Numbered from the stretch's first letter, positions 34,394 to 43,111 are shown. The stretch is DNA of 64,000 nucleotides from Spirochaetales bacterium (GCA_027021365.1 JALUUM010000007.1:62001-126000), one strand, 5' to 3'. Translations and numbers: made by a program. The notes: generated by a model not told the origin, from the sequence alone.

Positions 34394-34420
34394 TGGTTAA
34401 CCATAGACTAATTAACCATA
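34394..34420. promoter_or_regulatory. FadR/GntR-type operator pair
   Basis: TGGTTAACCA (34394-34403) is a perfect palindrome of the TGGTnnACCA type bound by FadR-subfamily regulators. TTAACCATA occurs at 34397-34405 and again at 34412-34420, 15 bp apart. It lies in the 131-bp divergent gap next to the GntR gene. Confidence 0.6.
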
Positions 34421-34486
34421 TCAGGTATATATTAGCATGAAGTCTTTCGGGACTCAAGTATTTTATAGCTTTTTTAAGGAATACTT

Positions 34487-35395
34487 ATGAATCAGAAAAA
34501 ACCAAAAGAACTTGAACAGCTTAGAAAACTGGCATGGAAGATGAGAATAGATAGCTTGAAGATGATATACAATGCCTCTTCCGGCCATATAGGAGGGTCA
34601 TTTTCAGCAGCAGAATTACTCACCGCACTCTATTTTTACAGGGCAAGGCTCAAACCGGAGAACCCCGACTGGGAGATGAGGGATAGAATCTACGTGTCAA
34701 AGGGACACTGTGCGCCCATTTTATACGCTATCCTCGCAGAACGAGGTTACTTCGACAGGGAAGAGCTTGGCAGCTTCAGAAAGCTTGGAAGCAGGTTACA
34801 GGGGCATCCCGTGAGGGGTAAACTCCCCGGGATAGAGATGTCTTCGGGACCCCTGGGACTTGGAGCATCTGTTTCTGTGGGAACAGCACTCGGTTTTAAG
34901 CTACAAAGGATAGATTCACTCGTCTTCTGTCTCCTGGGTGACGGCGAAATACAGGAGGGTATCGTGTGGGAAGCGGCCATGAGCGCATTCAAGTATCGGC
35001 TGGATAACTTAGTCTTCATCCTCGATTACAATGGTTTTCAACTCAGTGGCTCGATCAGCGATACGATGCCACTGGAACCGGTATGCGAAAAGTGGAAGAG
35101 TTTTGGCTGGCAAGTTACACAGATCGACGGAAATGACATGAAGGCAGTTGTAGAAGCCTTCGATTCGATAGAGAGGCCTGATTATTCCAGTCCTGCAAAG
35201 GAGAGAGAGGACTGCCAGCCCACCATTATCATTGCCCGTACGAGAAAGGGGTACGGCGTATCTTTCATGGAGAACGACAGCAGGTGGCATGGAAAAGTAC
35301 CTTCCAAGGAGGAATATGAGAGAGCCCTGGATGAACTGAACGACAGAATCAAAGGAGAGGATGATGGCCAAACAACTCAGAATAACATACGGTGA
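34487..35395 (+). CDS. Transketolase, N-terminal subunit
   Basis: Thiamine-diphosphate half of a split transketolase, 302 residues. Features are SSGHIGGSFSAAELLTALYF, VSKGHCAPILYAILAERGYF, SSGPLGLGASVSVGTALGFK and the ThDP motif LGDGEIQEGIVWEAAMSAFK with the Asn in LDYNGFQLSG. TAAGGA precedes the ATG. It overlaps the C-terminal subunit gene by about 30 bp. The pair transfers two-carbon units between sugar phosphates in the cytoplasm, or acts as a related dehydratase/transketolase-like enzyme for an unusual sugar, as split forms often sit in catabolic operons. Confidence 0.92.
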   Translation: MNQKKPKELEQLRKLAWKMRIDSLKMIYNASSGHIGGSFSAAELLTALYFYRARLKPENPDWEMRDRIYVSKGHCAPILYAILAERGYFDREELGSFRKLGSRLQGHPVRGKLPGIEMSSGPLGLGASVSVGTALGFKLQRIDSLVFCLLGDGEIQEGIVWEAAMSAFKYRLDNLVFILDYNGFQLSGSISDTMPLEPVCEKWKSFGWQVTQIDGNDMKAVVEAFDSIERPDYSSPAKEREDCQPTIIIARTRKGYGVSFMENDSRWHGKVPSKEEYERALDELNDRIKGEDDGQTTQNNIR

Positions 35396-36299
35396 GGCAC
35401 TTGCCGAACTGGGTGAGTCAGACAGAAGAATTGTGGTCGTGGATGCAGACATGGCAGAGGGAACAAGAACCATAGATTTCAAGAAGAGATTTCCCCGCCG
35501 TTTCTTCGATGTGGGAATCGCCGAGCAAAATCTGGTAGGTGTGGGAGCAGGTTTGAGCCTGACAGGCCTGATTTCATTTGTGAACACTTTTGCCTGGCTC
35601 CTTACTCTGAGGGCCGGAGATCCTGTAAGGACACTTGTTGCCTATGCAAATACCAATGTAAAACTTGCAGCAGGCTATGGTGGCTTCTCCGGCCCGATGG
35701 ATGGTGCAAGCCACGAATCAATCACCGATATTGCCGTAATGAGGGCCATGCCCGGCTTGGTTGTCCTTTCAATGGGCGACCACTGGGAGGTGAAAATGGC
35801 CCTGCAAGCAGTAACCCGATATGTGGGACCTGTGTATCTTCGACTGAGCAGGGCAGCGGTAGATAATTTCCACAGTACCGGGACCAACTTTGAGATTGGA
35901 AGGGGTATAATACTGAGAGAGGGCCCCGATATCCTTTTCATCACTACAGGCCCCATAACAGGTAGGGTAATCGAGGCTTCCGGTAAGCTTGCACGGAAAG
36001 GCATAGATGTCGAGATCATAGAGATTCATACAATCAAGCCGCTGGACAAGGCACTGATATTAAGAGAGGCAAAAAGAATAGGCAGGGTGATAACAGTGGA
36101 GGAACACAGTGTAATTGGTGGCCTTGGGTCTGCAGTCTGCGAGCTTCTCTCCGAGACCTCTCCTCTCCCTGTAAGGAGAATGGGAATAAATGATACCTTC
36201 GGCGAAACGGGTCCCTACGAGGAGCTTCTCGACCTGTACGGGCTCTCTGTCGACGACCTGGTAAAGGCGGCAACGGATATGCTTGAAAAAGAGGACTGA
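35364..36299 (+). CDS. Transketolase, C-terminal subunit
   Basis: Pyrimidine-binding and C-terminal domains of the split transketolase, about 311 residues. Signatures are GDTD-type start TYGEALAELGESDRRIVVVD, the catalytic-glutamate strand FFDVGIAEQNLVGVGAGLSL, the GGFSGPMDGASHESITDIA loop, and the C-terminal VITVEEHSVIGGLGSAVCE. Two adjacent ATGs (35361, 35364) are possible; the second has better spacing to GGAG. It overlaps the preceding subunit gene and is followed by a short gap to the DUF45 gene. Confidence 0.92.
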   Translation: MAKQLRITYGEALAELGESDRRIVVVDADMAEGTRTIDFKKRFPRRFFDVGIAEQNLVGVGAGLSLTGLISFVNTFAWLLTLRAGDPVRTLVAYANTNVKLAAGYGGFSGPMDGASHESITDIAVMRAMPGLVVLSMGDHWEVKMALQAVTRYVGPVYLRLSRAAVDNFHSTGTNFEIGRGIILREGPDILFITTGPITGRVIEASGKLARKGIDVEIIEIHTIKPLDKALILREAKRIGRVITVEEHSVIGGLGSAVCELLSETSPLPVRRMGINDTFGETGPYEELLDLYGLSVDDLVKAATDMLEKED

Positions 36300-36318
36300 A
36301 TCGGCCTATAGTCTTTTC

Positions 36319-37053
36319 ATGCCGGAAAAGTCAGGAAAACACACTACAAACAACAGGAAATCCTCCGGAAAAGAGCCGATACATATCGATCAAATAATAA
36401 GAACGAGACGCCGTTCCGTTGGCTTGAAGATAACGGAAGATGCAAGGCTGATAGTAAGAGCCCCCTTAAGAATGTCACTTGCAGGCATACAGAGCATCGT
36501 GGAAAAGAAGAGAAACTGGGTGGAGAAAAAAACAGATGAAATCAAGAGGAGAAACAGGGAGAAACCCCAGAGGAGATTCGTAAGAGGCGAGACATTTCCC
36601 TATAGGGGAAAGCAGATACCTTTAAGGGTAACCGACAAATATCAGGGCCTGGTACTGAAGGATTCTATGTTCTTCATATCCGAGAAGTTCGAAGGGAACA
36701 GGGTGGTAGCTGAAAAGCTCTTTGAAGATTTTTACATAGGGGAAGCAAGGAGGATACTGGTAAAGAGAACAGCCGAAATTGCCAGGTCTCTCGGCTTGAA
36801 AACGGGAAAGGTTAGAATAAGCAGGGCCAAAAAGCGATTTGGCTCCTGTAGTAGCAGCGGAAACATCAATTTGAGCTGGCGTATAATACTGGCACCGCCC
36901 GAGATAAGCGACTACGTAATAGTACACGAACTTGCACACCTCGTAGAACAGAATCACTCGAAATCATTCTGGAGGGTCGTGGGAAAAATGATGCCGGATT
37001 ATGAGAGAAGAAAAAAATGGATAAGGGAAAACTCGCACCTGCTTAAGATATGA
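36319..37053 (+). CDS. YgjP/DUF45-type zinc metallopeptidase
   Basis: Predicted SprT/YgjP-like metallopeptidase of about 244 residues. The zinc motif HELAHLVEQNHSKSFW (HExxH plus a downstream His) is near residue 203, preceded by the family segment RAKKRFGSCSSSGNINLSWR. The N-terminal half is basic (RTRRRSVGLKI). The start is uncertain: ATG 36319 has no ribosome site, and an in-frame TTG at 36283 would overlap the transketolase gene by 17 bp. Its stop overlaps the next ATG by 4 bp. The substrate is unknown. Confidence 0.85.
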   Translation: MPEKSGKHTTNNRKSSGKEPIHIDQIIRTRRRSVGLKITEDARLIVRAPLRMSLAGIQSIVEKKRNWVEKKTDEIKRRNREKPQRRFVRGETFPYRGKQIPLRVTDKYQGLVLKDSMFFISEKFEGNRVVAEKLFEDFYIGEARRILVKRTAEIARSLGLKTGKVRISRAKKRFGSCSSSGNINLSWRIILAPPEISDYVIVHELAHLVEQNHSKSFWRVVGKMMPDYERRKKWIRENSHLLKI

Positions 37054-37460
37054 AAGATGTGAATGATACGAAGGAGAAATCCGAAATCACGCTTAAACTA
37101 TATGAAAAGGGTAATCTCATTTTTTCAAGCAGGGGCAAGTGGCTCCATCCCCTCTTCGAACTGGAGGAATACCTTAGTACGAGGGATTTTCAACCGGAAA
37201 GGAGGGCAGGATTCTTCCTCGAGGACAAGATAGTAGGCAGGGCTGCCGCTCACCTTATTATTCGCCTTGGGATTAAAAGGCTTCACGCCGGGATACTCAG
37301 CTCATTGGGAAAGGAAGCACTGGATGAGTTCGAGATAAGTTACAGCTATGACACACTCGTGGAGAAGATAATATGCAAAACAGAGAGACTCCTCTCCTCT
37401 GTCAAAGATCCGGAGGAGAGCTATAAAATCATAAGAGAGCTCAGAGGAGGAAAGGAATGA
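37050..37460 (+). CDS. DUF1893-family protein
   Basis: A 136-residue soluble protein. The middle part (LKLYEKGNLIFSSRGKWLHP, then FFLEDKIVGRAAAHLIIRLGI, then LHAGILSSLGKEALDEF) follows the DUF1893 pattern, a small domain of unknown function related to the cytidine-deaminase-like fold. A cysteine is at CKTERLL near the C-terminus. It begins within the stop of the DUF45 gene (ATGA) and its stop overlaps the next ATG, so it is embedded in a coupled operon. Confidence 0.7.
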   Translation: MKDVNDTKEKSEITLKLYEKGNLIFSSRGKWLHPLFELEEYLSTRDFQPERRAGFFLEDKIVGRAAAHLIIRLGIKRLHAGILSSLGKEALDEFEISYSYDTLVEKIICKTERLLSSVKDPEESYKIIRELRGGKE

Positions 37461-38716
37461 GTAACGGTGAAGAAAAAGAGAGGGCAATCGATCTCTTTGC
37501 CCGGCATGTCTCCAGGGGAAAGGTACAATTCTTTAAAGAGGCTGGAATAGAGTTTGTAATGGGAAAGAGGGAGGGGCCTTACATATGGGATATTTCTGGG
37601 GAAAAGAGGCTTATAGACTGTCATTCCAACGGCGGGGTATTCAACCTCGGTCACAGGAATCCCGAGATCATAGAGACTCTCACCGAGAGCATGAGGGAAT
37701 TCGACATTGGAAACCATCACCTCATAAGCAAGCAGAGGGCTCTACTTGCCGAGAAGCTCTATAAACTGACACCGGGAAATCTCGAGTACACGGTGTTCGG
37801 TGTCGGAGGCGGGGAGGCAATAGACCTCGCCATAAAGGTGGCAAGGGGATTTACCGGAAGGCCCAATATCATATCTGCAATAGGCGGCTACCACGGACAT
37901 ACAGGCTTCGCCCTTGCAGCGGGAGACAGGAAGTGGTATGAACCCTTCGGCCCGATGGTACCCGGTTTCAGCCAGGTGCCCTTCAACGACATCGATGCAC
38001 TTAAAGGATCCCTGGATTCGAACACCGCCGCAGTAATCCTGGAGACGATACCCGCCACTTACGGGATCGAGATTCCAAGAAATAACTACCTCGAAGAGGT
38101 GAGTAAGGCCTGCAGGGAGAATGCAACCCTCCTTATAATCGACGAAGTTCAGTCGGGCCTCGGAAGAACGGGAAAACTCTGGGCCATCGAACACTTCTCC
38201 GTAACCCCGGACATCCTGGTAACCGGAAAGGGACTTTCAGGAGGGATATACCCGATAACTGCAACGTGTTTCCGAAAGGAACTGGAATCCGTGTTCGACA
38301 GGGACCCCTTTATTCATGTTTCCACTTTCGGCGGGGCGGAGGTAGGCTGTCCCGTGGCCCTCAAGGTACTGGAGATTTCATCCAATGCGGATTTCCTCGA
38401 TCAGGTGAACAGAAAGGCAGCAATTTTCTCAAGGGGTTTTGAAAAGCTGAAGGAAAAGTACCCTGATACCCTGGTCGGCCTCCGCCAGTTGGGAATGATG
38501 ATGGGTATCGAACTTGCCTCACCGGAAATGGGCCCGGTTTTTTCCAAGGCAGCTTACGAGAGTGGCTTTCTTGCAGTCTATGCCTACAACAATCCTAGTG
38601 TCGTTCAGCTCTTGCCTGCACTGAACATACCGGCTGAACTTGCTGAAGAGATAGTAGCGAGGGTGGACAATGCTCTTGCCATTCTGCCTGCAATAATGGA
38701 GGCACTCAAAAAATGA
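37457..38716 (+). CDS. Class III PLP aminotransferase
   Basis: A 419-residue fold-type I aminotransferase of the acetylornithine/4-aminobutyrate group. Signatures are the N-terminal RLIDCHSNGGVFNLGHRNPE, the cofactor site GVGGGEAIDLAIKVARG, LLIIDEVQSGLGRTGKLW, and the PLP lysine in ILVTGKGLSGGIYPIT near residue 260. AGGAAAGGA precedes the ATG. Its substrate is unknown; the operon contains sugar-phosphate enzymes, so an amino-sugar, glutamate-semialdehyde-like or diamine substrate is possible. It is coupled at both ends by ATGA overlaps. Confidence 0.9.
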   Translation: MSNGEEKERAIDLFARHVSRGKVQFFKEAGIEFVMGKREGPYIWDISGEKRLIDCHSNGGVFNLGHRNPEIIETLTESMREFDIGNHHLISKQRALLAEKLYKLTPGNLEYTVFGVGGGEAIDLAIKVARGFTGRPNIISAIGGYHGHTGFALAAGDRKWYEPFGPMVPGFSQVPFNDIDALKGSLDSNTAAVILETIPATYGIEIPRNNYLEEVSKACRENATLLIIDEVQSGLGRTGKLWAIEHFSVTPDILVTGKGLSGGIYPITATCFRKELESVFDRDPFIHVSTFGGAEVGCPVALKVLEISSNADFLDQVNRKAAIFSRGFEKLKEKYPDTLVGLRQLGMMMGIELASPEMGPVFSKAAYESGFLAVYAYNNPSVVQLLPALNIPAELAEEIVARVDNALAILPAIMEALKK

Positions 38717-39810
38717 GAGCCGGCAGAGAAGAAACACTGAAGAGCTTTCTCATTCGATACGAGGAAATGCTTGATCCGCAGAGGCCCGTAGCACATGAGA
38801 TACCGACCAGGATCCTCGGTTACGGTGAGATCAGTACGGTTCTTGCCATTGGAGAGAGAAATTCGAGCGGTGGCAAGAATCAATCTGGAATCGATATCGG
38901 AGGAGGACTCGCTGTGAAGCGGATGCCCATGTTCAATAGCAGGGAAGAGGCCGAAAACTACAGAAGGCTATTCTTCGAATCGATAGAAAGCCTTAGAGAA
39001 CGGGTCGGAATAGATGTGGTGGAAAACTCTCTCATCCAGGTGGAACCCGAGGAATATGCCAGGGGCAGGGAAAAGGGAAAGCCGATTGTCATGTACATCA
39101 TTCAGAGGAGGCTGGAATCCGATTCCATAGGAAACAGGATAATCCATATCGTAGCGCCGAAAGAGGTAGAACGTCTTGTCGCAGCCGTTGTGGAAGAGAC
39201 TCGGAAGGTCTTCGAATTCAACAGGAGGAACAGGGGAAGCTACGAAATAGGCTTCGACGGACAGATATCAAACTGGGTGGTGAGGAACTACCAGGTAGGA
39301 AGCGGCAGGCTTCCCGAGAAACCACAACTTGCATACTTCGATACCAGTTCACCTCTTTTAAGAAAAAACGGCGTGGAACAGCTTGACCCCGAACTTTTCT
39401 TGAGAAGTGCTCCCTCCTTTATGGTTTGGATAATAAGGCTTCTCTTCTTAAAGGACGTGCTTACCAGGTACTACGACTTCAGGAAAGTGTTGATAGACCT
39501 CCTTGCCAACTTCTACAAGGAAAAGCTTGGCCACCTTGTACCGGAACTGGTAGAAGTGGTAAACGGGGTAATAGAGAAACCGGTTTCGAATGCCGCGGAG
39601 GATAAACCGAAGAGGGCATCCTTGCAGGCTCCGGATGACACGGAACCATTACGGGTCGTCCCGATAACGGTAAAGGAGGTGGAATCGTACTACAGGGAGG
39701 ATGCCATGATATGGAGGCTCTACCTTGCATTCAGAAAGACCGACCGTTTTCTAAAGAATTTCCTTAAGCTGAACTATCCCTACATTCTTCCCGAAAAAAT
39801 AGAGAGGTAA
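38713..39810 (+). CDS. Uncharacterised 365-aa protein, possibly kinase-like
   Basis: I do not recognise this protein with confidence; it resembles a DUF6206-type family. A glycine-rich start LGYGEISTVLAIGERNSSGG followed by GGLAVKRMPMF looks like a protein-kinase/aminoglycoside-phosphotransferase nucleotide loop and lysine strand. Later IGFDGQISNWVV and AYFDTSSPLL look like the catalytic-loop and metal-binding aspartate motifs of that fold. No signal peptide or membrane helix is visible. It is coupled to the aminotransferase gene (ATGA), so it may phosphorylate a product of that enzyme. The kinase reading is inference from motif order. Confidence 0.6.
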   Translation: MRAGREETLKSFLIRYEEMLDPQRPVAHEIPTRILGYGEISTVLAIGERNSSGGKNQSGIDIGGGLAVKRMPMFNSREEAENYRRLFFESIESLRERVGIDVVENSLIQVEPEEYARGREKGKPIVMYIIQRRLESDSIGNRIIHIVAPKEVERLVAAVVEETRKVFEFNRRNRGSYEIGFDGQISNWVVRNYQVGSGRLPEKPQLAYFDTSSPLLRKNGVEQLDPELFLRSAPSFMVWIIRLLFLKDVLTRYYDFRKVLIDLLANFYKEKLGHLVPELVEVVNGVIEKPVSNAAEDKPKRASLQAPDDTEPLRVVPITVKEVESYYREDAMIWRLYLAFRKTDRFLKNFLKLNYPYILPEKIER

Positions 39811-39821
39811 GTTTCAATTCT

Positions 39822-40028
39822 TCAGCCCCCGCCAATTGCAAAGAGGAAATTAACTTTATCCCCGTCTCTAAGTAAGGTCGTACCGTAATTTTCCTTCTTT
39901 ACCATTTCACCGTTTACCTGTACCCTCACAAGGTGCGGGAACTTGACCTTTTTCAATTTCAATATGTCATCCACGCTTAACCTGTCACTATCAAAACTCT
40001 CTTCCTTGAAATTGATTACAAGTTTCAT
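39822..40028 (-). CDS. ThiS/MoaD-like sulfur-carrier protein
   Basis: A 68-residue beta-grasp protein ending IGGG, the free diglycine-type tail that is adenylated and thiolated in ThiS and MoaD. I choose the ATG at 40028 because GGAGGAGG lies 4-6 nt upstream; a longer frame from 40055 adds a basic tail over the ribosome site. Features are LSVDDILKLKKVKFPHLVRV and VNGEMVKKENYGTTLLRDGD, the latter close to ThiS. It lies antisense between two plus-strand genes with no thiF, thiG or moaE near it, so its partner is unknown. Confidence 0.8.
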   Translation of the reverse strand: MKLVINFKEESFDSDRLSVDDILKLKKVKFPHLVRVQVNGEMVKKENYGTTLLRDGDKVNFLFAIGGG

Positions 40029-40151
40029 CTGCCTCCTCCGCAGTCCATGTTTCATTATGAAGTATCTTTAATGGCACTGTAGCTTCTACAGTCCATTTTG
40101 CCAATGCCGTTGAATCTGCAAGCAATTATACTGCCATTCCTTGAAGCCGCA

Positions 40152-40179
40152 TTGACTGAGTGTTCTATATTGATACAAT
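40152..40179 (+). promoter_or_regulatory. Promoter for the sugar-isomerase-like and MFS genes
   Basis: TTGACT (40152-40157), a 16-nt spacer and TACAAT (40174-40179), about 86 bp before the ATG at 40265. A small inverted repeat ACTGTAG-CTT-CTACAGT lies upstream at 40076-40092. Confidence 0.5.
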
Positions 40180-40264
40180 ATCATCAAAAGAATATTTGGA
40201 ACAGGTGGTCATTCACGTGAAAAACCCAGAAATTAAAGTCACCGGCAAGAAAGAAGGGGGCTAC

Positions 40265-41134
40265 ATGATAACCGGAATAGCAGACGAAGCCGCAGAAGAT
40301 ATAAAGACTCAGCTTGAGGTTCACAGAATACTCGGATGGAATTCCATCGAGCTCAGAACGATAGACGGAGAGAATGTTTCCACGATGTCAGATGAAAAAT
40401 TCGAAGAGGTGTACGCCGCTATTGCCGAATCTGGTTTCAAGGTCGTTGCCTTTTCTTCTCCAATAGCAAACTGGTCAAGGCCGATAACAACCGATTTCGA
40501 GATTGACCTGAATGACCTGAAGCGTTCAATACCACGCATGAAAAGGCTTAAAACGAGGTACATAAGGATAATGTCGTATCCCAATGACGGCCTATCCGAG
40601 GGTGAATGGAAGCGGGAAGCTATCAGGCGTATAAGAATACTTACCGATATTGCCTACAACGAGGGAATAGTCCTCGTTCACGAGAACTGTCACGGCTGGG
40701 CCTCGGAAAGCCCGGAGAACCTTGCAGAACTTATCGAAAGGATAGATTCACCCGCCCTGAGGATTGTTTTCGACTCGGGCAATCCCATCGCCCTTGGTGG
40801 CAGCAGAGAAGACACCTGGCGGTTCTACGAGGCGGCAAAGCCATACATCGTACATTTTCACGTGAAAGACTGTTTCGACGACAAGAAAACGGAATCCGGC
40901 GAGGCCCTGCATACATTTCCAGGTGAGGGTGCTGCCGATTTGAGGAGAATCATATCAGACCTCTTGAAGAGCGGTTACAGTGGAGCCTTTTCCATAGAAC
41001 CACACATAGCGGTTCAGATTCACCTTGGCTCGAAACTCTCCGAACACCCCGAGGCAAGAGAGACCTACCTGGAATACGGCAGACGGACCAACAGACTCTT
41101 CAAGGAACTCGATGCCGAACCGGGACAGACATAA
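40265..41134 (+). CDS. Xylose-isomerase-like TIM-barrel sugar epimerase/isomerase
   Basis: A 289-residue AP-endonuclease-2-type TIM barrel similar to IolE, hydroxypyruvate isomerase and sugar 3-epimerases. Features are the start MITGIADEAAEDIKTQLEVH, the metal-site strands LVHENCHGWASESPENLAEL, RIVFDSGNPI, IVHFHVKDC and FSIEPHIAV, which supply the Glu, Asp, His and Glu ligands. AAGGGGG lies before the ATG at 40265; an upstream frame from 40160 overlaps the promoter and lacks family sequence. It overlaps the MFS gene by 23 bp, which suggests that the transporter imports its substrate. Confidence 0.85.
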   Translation: MITGIADEAAEDIKTQLEVHRILGWNSIELRTIDGENVSTMSDEKFEEVYAAIAESGFKVVAFSSPIANWSRPITTDFEIDLNDLKRSIPRMKRLKTRYIRIMSYPNDGLSEGEWKREAIRRIRILTDIAYNEGIVLVHENCHGWASESPENLAELIERIDSPALRIVFDSGNPIALGGSREDTWRFYEAAKPYIVHFHVKDCFDDKKTESGEALHTFPGEGAADLRRIISDLLKSGYSGAFSIEPHIAVQIHLGSKLSEHPEARETYLEYGRRTNRLFKELDAEPGQT

Positions 41135-42299
41135 GGTGAAATCCAAACAGAGCCTTATGCTCTATATCTCCTATGCAGGTATCCTGATACTCTCGATAGA
41201 CAGCCAGATATTTCCCGCCCTTCTCTCGCAGATAAAATCTACCTCATTAAGGCAGGGAATCCTCCTGTCAGCCCTGTTTATCCTCTTTCCCTTTGCAGCC
41301 TCCTTCGTGGGCTGGATTGCCGAAAGAATAGGGAAGAAAGCAATACTCATTTCCGGCTCGATATTCATGGCCCTCCCCTTCTTCGTAGCTTCCCTTACGG
41401 GCAGCTTCTGGATTCTCACGTTGGCCGTTCTTTTTTTCGGTATCGGCATGGGCTCTGTCGAGGGACAGACAACCGCACTGATTTCCGATACCTTCCCAGG
41501 CAAGGAAAGATCACTCATAAACATATCCCAGATATTCTTTTCACTCGGTGCGGCAGGAGGCCCCTTCCTCATAACCTTTTCATACCTCATATTTCCCTCG
41601 TTGAAACTCTCCGCAATCTACACCTCTGCATGGATTATCACAGTACTTCTGGCCATCGGATTTACCCTGGTAAAAACGAGGGAAGCCACCCATGTACCGG
41701 AGAGAAAGGTAAAGATAAGGGACCTTTTGAGTGACAGGACATGGAAGCTCCTCGCCTTGAGCCTCTTTCTCTACGTCTCAGCCGAATCGGGAACCGTTAG
41801 CTGGCTTGCAAAATACGGCTATCTCTACTTAAAGCTTCCGGCAGGGATTGCTCCAATCTGCATAACCCTCTTCTGGGCAGGATTGGGGATAAGCAGATTG
41901 ATAGTTGGCACCGCTTTCCATGGTATGTCAAACAGGAAGCTCCTCATTCTCTCACTATCCTTCACACTGCTCTTCCAGTTCCTAACATTTGGGACCCTGA
42001 ATCCATTTATAGCCCTCCTCTCGATTCTATTTCTCGGAATCGGCATGGGCCCAATATGGCCTACCCTGGTCTCCGTTGCGGGTTCAAATTACAGGGGAGC
42101 CAATAGTTTTGCAGTTGGCAGCCTCGTTGCAATGGGAGGCCTCGCTATGTCACTTATCCAGCCGATTATAGGCTTTCTCTCACGGGAGAGCCTCCTCGGG
42201 CTAAGGGGAACCCTCCTCTCACTCTCGCTTCTAACCGTTGTCAATATGATACTCCTTGGAAAACCGGGACACAAGGAGACCGTGCCGGAGGCCCCCTAA
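41112..42299 (+). CDS. Major facilitator superfamily transporter
   Basis: A 395-residue membrane transporter with twelve helices. GWIAERIGKKAILISGSIFM is the loop 2-3 MFS signature, and GIGMGSVEGQTTALISDTFPGKERSLINI and ILFLGIGMGPIWPTL are typical of the sugar/FucP-like branch. The ATG at 41112 (AAGGA upstream) starts inside the end of the isomerase gene, so the two are coupled. Likely substrate is the sugar or sugar acid handled by the isomerase. Possible operon end here; a convergent DUF134 gene follows. Confidence 0.88.
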   Translation: MPNRDRHKVKSKQSLMLYISYAGILILSIDSQIFPALLSQIKSTSLRQGILLSALFILFPFAASFVGWIAERIGKKAILISGSIFMALPFFVASLTGSFWILTLAVLFFGIGMGSVEGQTTALISDTFPGKERSLINISQIFFSLGAAGGPFLITFSYLIFPSLKLSAIYTSAWIITVLLAIGFTLVKTREATHVPERKVKIRDLLSDRTWKLLALSLFLYVSAESGTVSWLAKYGYLYLKLPAGIAPICITLFWAGLGISRLIVGTAFHGMSNRKLLILSLSFTLLFQFLTFGTLNPFIALLSILFLGIGMGPIWPTLVSVAGSNYRGANSFAVGSLVAMGGLAMSLIQPIIGFLSRESLLGLRGTLLSLSLLTVVNMILLGKPGHKETVPEAP

Positions 42300-42464
42300 A
42301 TGATTTTAAGCCTCTAATGGGGGGGTTAGCAGAGGTGTTAGCCGTGATGTTAGTAGCAGAGTTGATGGGGGTGACAATGGCGTAGTTAATGGTGCCTTTA
42401 ATGGCGGTCGGCAGGAATCAACCTTACATGCTCATATTGAGGATCATTCCGGTGAAAAACAACC

Positions 42465-42926
42465 TCAACGGTGGAATCTGTTGAAATGTCTCTTGAAGAT
42501 TTCCTCTATCGGCAGGGTATCAATCGAACCGCAGTGGGGGCATTTTACCATCCTTCCGCATTGCCCTCCATGCCCTTCTTTGGTATTCTCCAACTTGAAT
42601 ATCCTGTTGCAACCGAGACACTTATACCACTTGTCTCTGAACCTTACATTTCCTCCTGCAATAATTATGGGAAGTGCCTCTACGAATCCCTTTGCAATCT
42701 TTTTCCTTGCCCTGTCGTATATCCTCGTAAAGGTCGGCCTGGAGACTCCCATCCTCTCCGCCGCCATCTCCTGGGTCAGGTCTTCATAATCGGCAAGCTT
42801 GATAGCTTCGTACTCCTCCAGCAGAAGCTCTACAGGATTCGACATTTTATGCGGCATTCCGAAGGGCCTGAATCCGTGAATCATCGGGGGCCCGTGCATC
42901 CATCTCCCCATAGTTGGTCTTGGCAT
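42465..42926 (-). CDS. DUF134-family regulator with zinc ribbon
   Basis: A 153-residue protein of the DUF134 family. Residues about 28-85 form a sigma-4-like helix-turn-helix (LLEEYEAIKLADYEDLTQEM, AAERMGVSRPTFTRIYDRAR). The C-terminus has two CxxC pairs (KCLGCNRIFK and CPHCGSIDT), a rubredoxin-like zinc ribbon. AGGAGAGG precedes the ATG. Proteins of this family usually sit beside small metal- or NifX-related genes; here the neighbour is a DUF5320 gene, and palindromes with GTTCATA halves precede both genes, suggesting auto- and cross-regulation. Confidence 0.88.
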   Translation of the reverse strand: MPRPTMGRWMHGPPMIHGFRPFGMPHKMSNPVELLLEEYEAIKLADYEDLTQEMAAERMGVSRPTFTRIYDRARKKIAKGFVEALPIIIAGGNVRFRDKWYKCLGCNRIFKLENTKEGHGGQCGRMVKCPHCGSIDTLPIEEIFKRHFNRFHR

Positions 42927-42998
42927 CTATCCTCTCCTGGTAAAAGCTTTCCTAACAGACTATGCTTTGCAATACCCTTTTGGTCAAGCGTCTCCTTT

Positions 42999-43014
42999 GT
43001 ATGTTCGTTCATAC
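42999..43014. promoter_or_regulatory. Palindromic operator upstream of the DUF134 gene
   Basis: GTATGTTCGTTCATAC has arms GTATG/CATAC and contains the GTTCATA half-site also found upstream of the DUF5320 gene. It lies about 73 bp before the DUF134 ATG. Confidence 0.5.
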
Positions 43015-43075
43015 GCTTTTCAGGGCAATTTCATGAAGGCTTTTAAACGATTTTAATGGGTTTTAAAAACATAAT

Positions 43076-43111
43076 GGCAAAAGGGACTGCTTTTAAGCAG
43101 CCCTTTTTGCC
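43076..43111 (-). terminator. Bidirectional rho-independent terminator
   Basis: GGCAAAAGGG-A-CTGCTT pairs with AAGCAG-CCCTTTTTGCC across a 2-nt loop, a stem of about 16 bp with T/A runs on both strands. It ends the DUF5320 transcript 75 bp after its stop. Confidence 0.8.

Noticed and set aside
42300..42464. G/T-rich stretch after the MFS gene as a coding repeat
   Set aside because: It has GTTAGC/GGTG-like low complexity but no frame, ribosome site or exact repeat unit that I could support.
42471..43046. 191-codon plus-strand frame
   Set aside because: It is antisense to the DUF134 regulator gene and runs through its promoter region.
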